Of a DNA stretch of 8,132 nucleotides, positions 4,556 through 8,132 are shown one piece after another. The stretch is from positions 1 to 8,132 of the forward strand of contig JAFLKA010000137.1 of assembly GCA_022712735.1 (NCBI GenBank). The letters are read 5' to 3'. The notes below the pieces were generated by a model. It was given only the letters and a program-made list of their open reading frames with translations. It had not been told where the DNA came from and did not search any database. A program made the translations under genes and the position numbers. Numbering within the stretch: position 1 is the first letter of the stretch; each line of letters begins with the position of its first letter. Source of the stretch: Marinosulfonomonas sp. (GTDB taxonomy: Bacteria; Pseudomonadota; Alphaproteobacteria; Rhodobacterales; Rhodobacteraceae).

Positions 4556-4726
4556 CAGGGTATCACCAATGGCGCGCCCCTTGAGCTGATGCGCGAACAT
4601 AATCGCCGGTTCTGGTTTGATCAGGACGGCATCATGGTGAAGCGCTTTGAAGTTGTAGCTCTCCCCACAGTGATCAAGCGTGCAGACCCATATTTAAGCA
4701 TTACGGAGGTTAATCTCGATGATTAG
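4556..4726 (+). pseudogene. traW: traW remnant, C-terminal end only
   Basis: The frame from about 4556 to the TAG at 4724-4726 encodes roughly 55 residues matching the C-terminus of F-type TraW: Asn-Gly-Ala-Pro-Leu-Glu-Leu-Met-Arg, an aromatic Arg-Phe-Trp-Phe-Asp-Gln-Asp-Gly (F TraW has Val-Tyr-Phe-Asp-Gln-Asn-Gly), then Val-Ala-Leu-Pro-Thr-Val and a final strand with Ile-Thr-Glu-Val. TraW is a periplasmic protein needed for pilus assembly in F-type mating-pair formation, about 210 residues long, so three quarters are gone. The upstream neighbour is unrelated sequence ending in an inverted repeat. The GTG/ATG at 4535 and 4538 would allow a short product but have no ribosome site. The stop overlaps the traU start by 8 bases, the normal traW-traU arrangement, which strengthens the identification. 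Confidence 0.72.
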
Positions 4727-5486
4727 AGCATCTATTAAAACCGTTGTTATTGCAGCAATATTGGCGCTTTCTACCAGCGCCGCGGTTGCCAAGTGCAATA
4801 AAAAATTCCTGAATCCAATCACCGAAGTCTGTTGGGACTGTATATTCCCGATCTCGATTGGTGCGATCAGCCTATTTGGCAACCGGCCTGACACTAAGAA
4901 CCAAGCCTTCCCTCTTTGTCTGTGTCCAGGCATTCCTCCACGTATCGGGCTTTCTATTGGCCTGTGGGAACCGGCACGGCTCATTGATGTTGCTGACGAG
5001 CCAGGTTGCTTTGTAAATATGGGCTTTGATCTGGATTTTGGACTGTTCGGCGCAGGGAACAGTACCAAACGCGGATCGGCACAAGATCCGGGTGGTTCGA
5101 GCTGGCACGCGCATTACTATTACTACCCACTGATTAGCTGGCTTGGTACAATCGTTGATGGTCTTTGCATGCAATCAACGCTGTTTGATATTGCCTATGT
5201 TTCTGAATTTGATCCGCTTTGGAATGACAGTGAGCTGAACACTCTGGTCAATCCAGAAGCTATTTTGTTTGCCAATCCGATTGCGCAGGGTGCTTGTGCC
5301 GCTGATTGCGTGAAAGCGTCAAGCGGAGGGCTTGGACTTAACGCATTGTTTTGGTGCGATGAACGCATTAGCCTCTGTTACGGATGTAAATGTAATCTCG
5401 TCGCCAAGACTTCTTGTGTTAGACAACCAAGAGGCACGGCTTCAAATCGGCGACCAGGTGCCAATTGCCACCCAGCAGGTGCGTGA
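4719..5486 (+). pseudogene. traU: traU, truncated and fused out of frame to gspD sequence
   Basis: Residues 1-24 are a signal peptide ending Ala-Ala-Val-Ala before Lys-Cys. The mature part follows F TraU closely: Phe-Leu-Asn-Pro-Ile-Thr-Glu-Val-Cys-Trp-Asp-Cys-Ile-Phe-Pro, later Gly-Leu-Trp-Glu-Pro-Ala, Trp-His-Ala-His-Tyr-Tyr-Tyr-Tyr-Pro-Leu, and Phe-Ala-Asn-Pro-Ile-Ala-Gln-Gly-Ala-Cys-Ala-Ala-Asp-Cys. TraU is a periplasmic F-type transfer protein acting with TraW and TrbC; family members have about 330 residues. Homology ends at Phe-Trp-Cys (residue 213, nt 5357), where F TraU continues Ala-Gly-Ser-Gln-Gly-Ser. The remaining 42 codons are gspD DNA read in the wrong frame and end at 5486. 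About 115 residues with several conserved Cys are lost, so function is unlikely. The intact half shows no internal stop, which suggests a recent break. Confidence 0.85.
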
Positions 5487-5982
5487 CACAACGGATGCCA
5501 ATGCCCCTGTTGTTAATACCATTTCATTTAGAGATACGGGTATTATCCTAACCGTTAAACCTCGGGTTTCCAGCTCAGGACAGGTTGTTCTGGATATCGA
5601 GCAAGAAGTGAGCAGCGTTTCTACCACCAACACTTCTGGCATAGATTCACCAACGATTTCACAGCGCAAGATTAAAACGAGTGTTGTTATTTCAGATGGG
5701 CAAACCATCGCGCTTGGCGGCTTAATTCAGGACAGCAGCAACACCAACACCAGTGGTGTCCCCGGGGTTAGCAAAGTGCCGTTACTTGGGGCGCTATTTA
5801 GAAATCGCCGTAACACAATCAAACGAACAGAATTACTGGTGCTGATCACACCCAGAGTCATTCGGAATGGTCAGGAGTCCCGCGCAATTACTGCAGAACT
5901 ACGCCGTCGTATTGCCGGCGCAAACAACGTGATTCAAACCGGCATTCCAAACCCTGATACCGGCCACAGGATCATTGACTAA
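5359..5982 (+). pseudogene. gspD: gspD remnant, C-terminal secretin domain (type II secretion)
   Basis: From ATG 5359 about 207 codons match the end of the GspD secretin: Thr-Asp-Val-Asn-Val-Ile-Ser-Ser-Pro-Arg-Leu-Leu-Val-Leu-Asp-Asn-Gln-Glu-Ala, Gly-Asp-Gln-Val-Pro-Ile, then Ile-Glu-Gln-Glu-Val-Ser-Ser-Val, Gly-Gly-Leu-Ile-Gln-Asp, Val-Pro-Leu-Leu-Gly-Ala-Leu-Phe-Arg, and Leu-Ile-Thr-Pro-Arg-Val-Ile. These are the beta-barrel and lip strands that form the outer-membrane pore. A complete GspD has about 650 residues with a signal peptide and N0-N3 domains; all of that is absent. The ATG at 5359 has no ribosome site, and the frame is offset from traU, so read-through does not make a fusion. 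The frame is open back to TTG 5332, but that part is traU DNA. The sequence itself shows no decay. Confidence 0.85.
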
Positions 5983-6031
5983 AATGGAGATGCCTAGCAC
6001 TCTGAAATCATAGTCAACCCAAAAGGATGTT

Positions 6032-7249
6032 ATGCCAAATTACGCCTATAGCGCCTATACAAACGATGGCAAATCTGTATCCGGAGAGATACAGGCCAAG
6101 AGTGATATTGCGGCGTTAGACCTGATTGCACAGCGCGGCATGACGCCAATAACATTGACCGAGGGTGGGCATGCTGGCCCTTGGTGGAGCCGCGAGGTCA
6201 ACCTGTTTGGTGGCTCGGACAAGCTGAAATCAGGTGAGCTTGAGCGCTTTTTCACAGCCTTTGCCGCACTGATGCAAGCGCGCTTTCCGCTACCTAAGAT
6301 ACTGGGATATTGCGAAACCCAAACAAAAGATCGCGCGATGAAACGAGCCTTGGGGATGGTACAGGCATCGGTTGAGGATGGTATGACACTTGGCCAGGCA
6401 ATGCGAGGCGCCGGAGAGGTTTTCCCTGAGCGTTTCATTTCGCTTATCGCAACGGGGGAATCCTCAAATAAATTAGCTGAAATCTCTGCAAGCGCTGCTA
6501 CGCTTCTGAACTCCGAAGCTAAACTGAAACGCGAGTTGCGCGCAGCACTGGTCTATCCAATCATTCTACTGATCATGTCCGCCCTGGTTCTTGCTTTGGT
6601 CGTATTTCACCTCGCCCCCACCTTGATGCCAGTGTTTGCCACCGCGGGGGCAGAGCCTCCCGCAATTTTGCAGTTCATGACAGGTATCCGTAACGCCGTT
6701 CTATCAGGTTGGCCAGTTCTGCTATCCGTCCTGGCCGCGCTGGGTTTGATTGGATATGCATTTCGCACTACTCTGGCCGCCGGAATGTCCTCGCTGCTAA
6801 TGCGCTTGCCTCTAACCGGAACATACTTGAAACGAAGCGAAACCCTCCGCCTATGTCAAAGCCTACAGTTGATGCTGTCCAGTGGTGCGACTTTGCCCCA
6901 ATCACTTGCGGCGGCGCGCGAAGGCGCCAGCTTTTCTGCCTATCAATCCCTGCTGGCAGATACCGAGGATCGCATCACGGCCGGCGGCACCCTATCCGAA
7001 ACACTGTGTGCAAGCCCTCTGATTGATGACATGGCCAGCGCCTTGATTCAGGCCGGCGAGGAAAGCGACAGGTTGGCCGAGGTGTTGCAAACCGTGGTCA
7101 TATCCCTGTCTGCCAGTACCTCACAAACCTTGAACCAGATGATCCGCCTGCTGAACCCGCTATTGACGCTGATCATTGGCGTGGGTGTTGGGGCGGTGAT
7201 CTTGTCCACCATTTCTGCTATCATGGACCTCAATGATATTGCATTCTGA
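6032..7249 (+). CDS. gspF: Type II secretion inner-membrane platform protein GspF
   Basis: This 405-residue protein matches the GspF/PilC family in length and layout. It opens with the usual Pro-x-Tyr-x-Tyr-x-Ala-Tyr strand and a Gly-Lys-x-Val-x-Gly-Glu-Ile turn. It has two T2SSF helical domains (about residues 70-195 and 275-397), each with a Gly-Glu motif (Ala-Thr-Gly-Glu-Ser-Ser and Gln-Ala-Gly-Glu-Glu-Ser), and three membrane segments near residues 172-197, 222-245 and 373-397. GspF links the cytoplasmic ATPase GspE to pseudopilus assembly. AAGGA lies 5-6 bases before the ATG. It is 49 bases behind the gspD remnant, with no gspE in between, and overlaps gspH by 17 bases, so the two are translationally coupled. 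Confidence 0.9.
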   Translation: MPNYAYSAYTNDGKSVSGEIQAKSDIAALDLIAQRGMTPITLTEGGHAGPWWSREVNLFGGSDKLKSGELERFFTAFAALMQARFPLPKILGYCETQTKDRAMKRALGMVQASVEDGMTLGQAMRGAGEVFPERFISLIATGESSNKLAEISASAATLLNSEAKLKRELRAALVYPIILLIMSALVLALVVFHLAPTLMPVFATAGAEPPAILQFMTGIRNAVLSGWPVLLSVLAALGLIGYAFRTTLAAGMSSLLMRLPLTGTYLKRSETLRLCQSLQLMLSSGATLPQSLAAAREGASFSAYQSLLADTEDRITAGGTLSETLCASPLIDDMASALIQAGEESDRLAEVLQTVVISLSASTSQTLNQMIRLLNPLLTLIIGVGVGAVILSTISAIMDLNDIAF

Positions 7250-7619
7250 TCCCATAAGTATTGCCAAGCCAACCGCCGGTTTATCCCTGCTTGAAACCTT
7301 GATTGCACTTGCCATTCTGGCGATGGTTATGGGGTTAAGTGCGAGCGCGTTTCGCGGTCCCTCCCCTACATTGCGCCTGCAAAAAGAAGCAGCCACACTG
7401 ACCCGAGCTGCCACAGTCCTGCGTCAGCGCGCTATTCGGGAGGGTAACACCGTGACAATGGAAGACAGCGGCACACCCTGCGAGGAAACAGACAAACCTC
7501 TAACCTTCTTTCCCGACGGAACCGCAAGCGGGCCGGACCTGTGCCTGAGCGCCGATGATCTACACCTACGCCTAACCCTGAATGCTCTAACAGGCCGGTT
7601 AAGTCGGGCCCGCCAATGA
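7233..7619 (+). CDS. gspH: Type II secretion minor pseudopilin GspH
   Basis: This 128-residue protein is a prepilin-like minor pseudopilin. The leader ends in Thr-Ala-Gly, with GspO cleavage expected between Gly and Leu-Ser-Leu-Leu-Glu; the Glu at mature position 5 and the hydrophobic helix that follows (Thr-Leu-Ile-Ala-Leu-Ala-Ile-Leu) are typical. The C-terminal domain has Leu-Thr-Phe-Phe-Pro-Asp-Gly-Thr-Ala-Ser-Gly, the strand signature common in GspH. The leader is long (about 16 residues) and lacks the usual Phe at +1. The start ATG lies inside the end of gspF. The stop shares ATGA with the gspI start. It cannot be gspG: the fold motif is that of GspH, and the glycine-rich, calcium-binding loop of GspG is not evident. 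Confidence 0.82.
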   Translation: MILHSDPISIAKPTAGLSLLETLIALAILAMVMGLSASAFRGPSPTLRLQKEAATLTRAATVLRQRAIREGNTVTMEDSGTPCEETDKPLTFFPDGTASGPDLCLSADDLHLRLTLNALTGRLSRARQ

Positions 7620-7975
7620 ACTACCGCCGCGCCGGATATTCGCTGTTCGAGGTGTTGATTGCCTTTGCCATCCTGACAACGGTTCTGGCCACCCTGATCC
7701 CTGGACAAGCCCGCTTGTTGTCTCGTGTCAGTCAACAGGATGTCAGCTTTTTGGCGCAGGACTATGCTTATTCCCGCATGGCACAGATTGGCGTCACATC
7801 ATCTCTCGTCGAGGGCACCAAGACAGATACCTACCGCAACTGGCACATTATCGAGGGCATCACGAAAACCACATTGGACGACACTGACATCGAGCTGTTT
7901 AAGATCGTGATCGAGGTGCAGTCGCCAAGCGGGAAACAATTGGCCCGTGTTGAAACCCTGCGGGGGGCTGAATGA
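7616..7975 (+). CDS. gspI: Type II secretion minor pseudopilin GspI
   Basis: A 119-residue pseudopilin with a short leader (Met-Asn-Tyr-Arg-Arg-Ala-Gly) and cleavage before Tyr-Ser-Leu-Phe-Glu-Val-Leu-Ile-Ala-Phe-Ala-Ile-Leu, with Glu at +5. Length and the downstream Gln-Asp-Tyr-Ala-Tyr-Ser-Arg-Met-Ala segment fit GspI, in which a similar Ala-x-x-Ala-x-x-x-Met motif follows the helix. GspI nucleates the tip complex GspH-I-J-K of the pseudopilus. ATG overlaps the gspH stop, and its own TGA overlaps the next ATG (both ATGA), so the genes are co-translated. Confidence 0.83.
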   Translation: MNYRRAGYSLFEVLIAFAILTTVLATLIPGQARLLSRVSQQDVSFLAQDYAYSRMAQIGVTSSLVEGTKTDTYRNWHIIEGITKTTLDDTDIELFKIVIEVQSPSGKQLARVETLRGAE

Positions 7976-8132
7976 CCCGCCATCGTTTCACCCGCCAAAC
8001 TGGGCTAAGCCTGTTTGAACTGCTCATCGCGCTTGCGCTGCTGGCGTTTATCGCGATGGCTTTGGCCTCCAGCTTTAGTCTTGGCGGGCGCCTGTTCGTA
8101 AAATCCGCCCAGATAGCAGCATTATCTGATGA
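7972..8132 (+). CDS. gspJ: Type II secretion minor pseudopilin, probably GspJ (partial)
   Basis: The first 53 codons of a further pseudopilin run off the right edge. The leader contains Arg-His-Arg and ends Gln-Thr-Gly, followed by Leu-Ser-Leu-Phe-Glu-Leu-Leu-Ile-Ala-Leu-Ala-Leu-Leu, with Glu at +5. Only the N-terminal helix is visible, and that is shared by all pseudopilins, so the GspJ call rests mainly on the H-I-J gene order. The ATG overlaps the gspI stop by four bases. The remaining genes of the cluster (K, L, M and perhaps E, G) would be expected to the right. Confidence 0.75.
   Translation, partial: MTRHRFTRQTGLSLFELLIALALLAFIAMALASSFSLGGRLFVKSAQIAALSD

Noticed and set aside
5340..5369. 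AACGCATT direct repeat as an attachment site or target-site duplication
   Set aside because: It is only 8 bases, spaced 22 bases apart with no element between, and both copies encode the Asn-Ala-Leu seen in each family, so coincidence is plausible.
6055..6438. Minus-strand frame of 127 codons
   Set aside because: It is antisense to gspF, which matches its family along the full length.
1..8132. CRISPR arrays, tRNA or rRNA genes, insertion sequences
   Set aside because: I found no regularly spaced repeats, no cloverleaf, and no transposase or paired terminal repeats with target duplications.

Overview
The window looks like accessory DNA from an alphaproteobacterium, most likely a Rhodobacterales (Roseobacter-group) replicon. 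This rests on protein flavour, moderate GC that rises towards the right end, and plasmid-type genes; no rRNA or other phylogenetic marker is present, so the assignment is inference. Three blocks that do not normally sit together are joined here.

Left edge (1-172): the last 56 codons of a probable ApbE-type FAD:protein FMN transferase, followed by about 245 bases with no gene I can support.

Accessory block (about 418-4553): a short single-stranded DNA-binding protein gene (minus) with a terminator behind it and concentric inverted repeats in front; a membrane-anchored or exported staphylococcal-nuclease-like protein (plus); a 312-aa protein with an N-terminal helix-turn-helix and an unrecognised body (plus); a cluster of three hairpins in the convergent gap; a Phd/YefM antitoxin - MazF/PemK toxin operon (minus) with a translationally coupled third small gene and a repeat-rich operator-promoter; and a two-gene operon of small unknown proteins (minus) closed by a textbook intrinsic terminator. 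The mix of ssb, nuclease, toxin-antitoxin and small unknown proteins resembles the leading region of a conjugative plasmid.

Transfer remnant (about 4556-5357): the C-terminal end of traW followed, with the usual short overlap, by the first 213 codons of traU (F-type mating-pair formation). Both are cut: traW lacks its N-terminal part next to a perfect 10-bp inverted repeat, and traU stops being homologous after a conserved Phe-Trp-Cys, where it runs into secretin sequence in another frame.

Type II secretion block (about 5359-8132): the C-terminal secretin part of gspD, then complete gspF, gspH, gspI and the start of gspJ, tightly packed with 4-17 base overlaps. gspE is absent between D and F and gspG between F and H. 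With only the last third of gspD present and both tra genes broken, the region looks like the product of recombination, or possibly an assembly chimera, rather than a working transfer or secretion operon. The gspF-H-I-J genes themselves look intact and co-translated.
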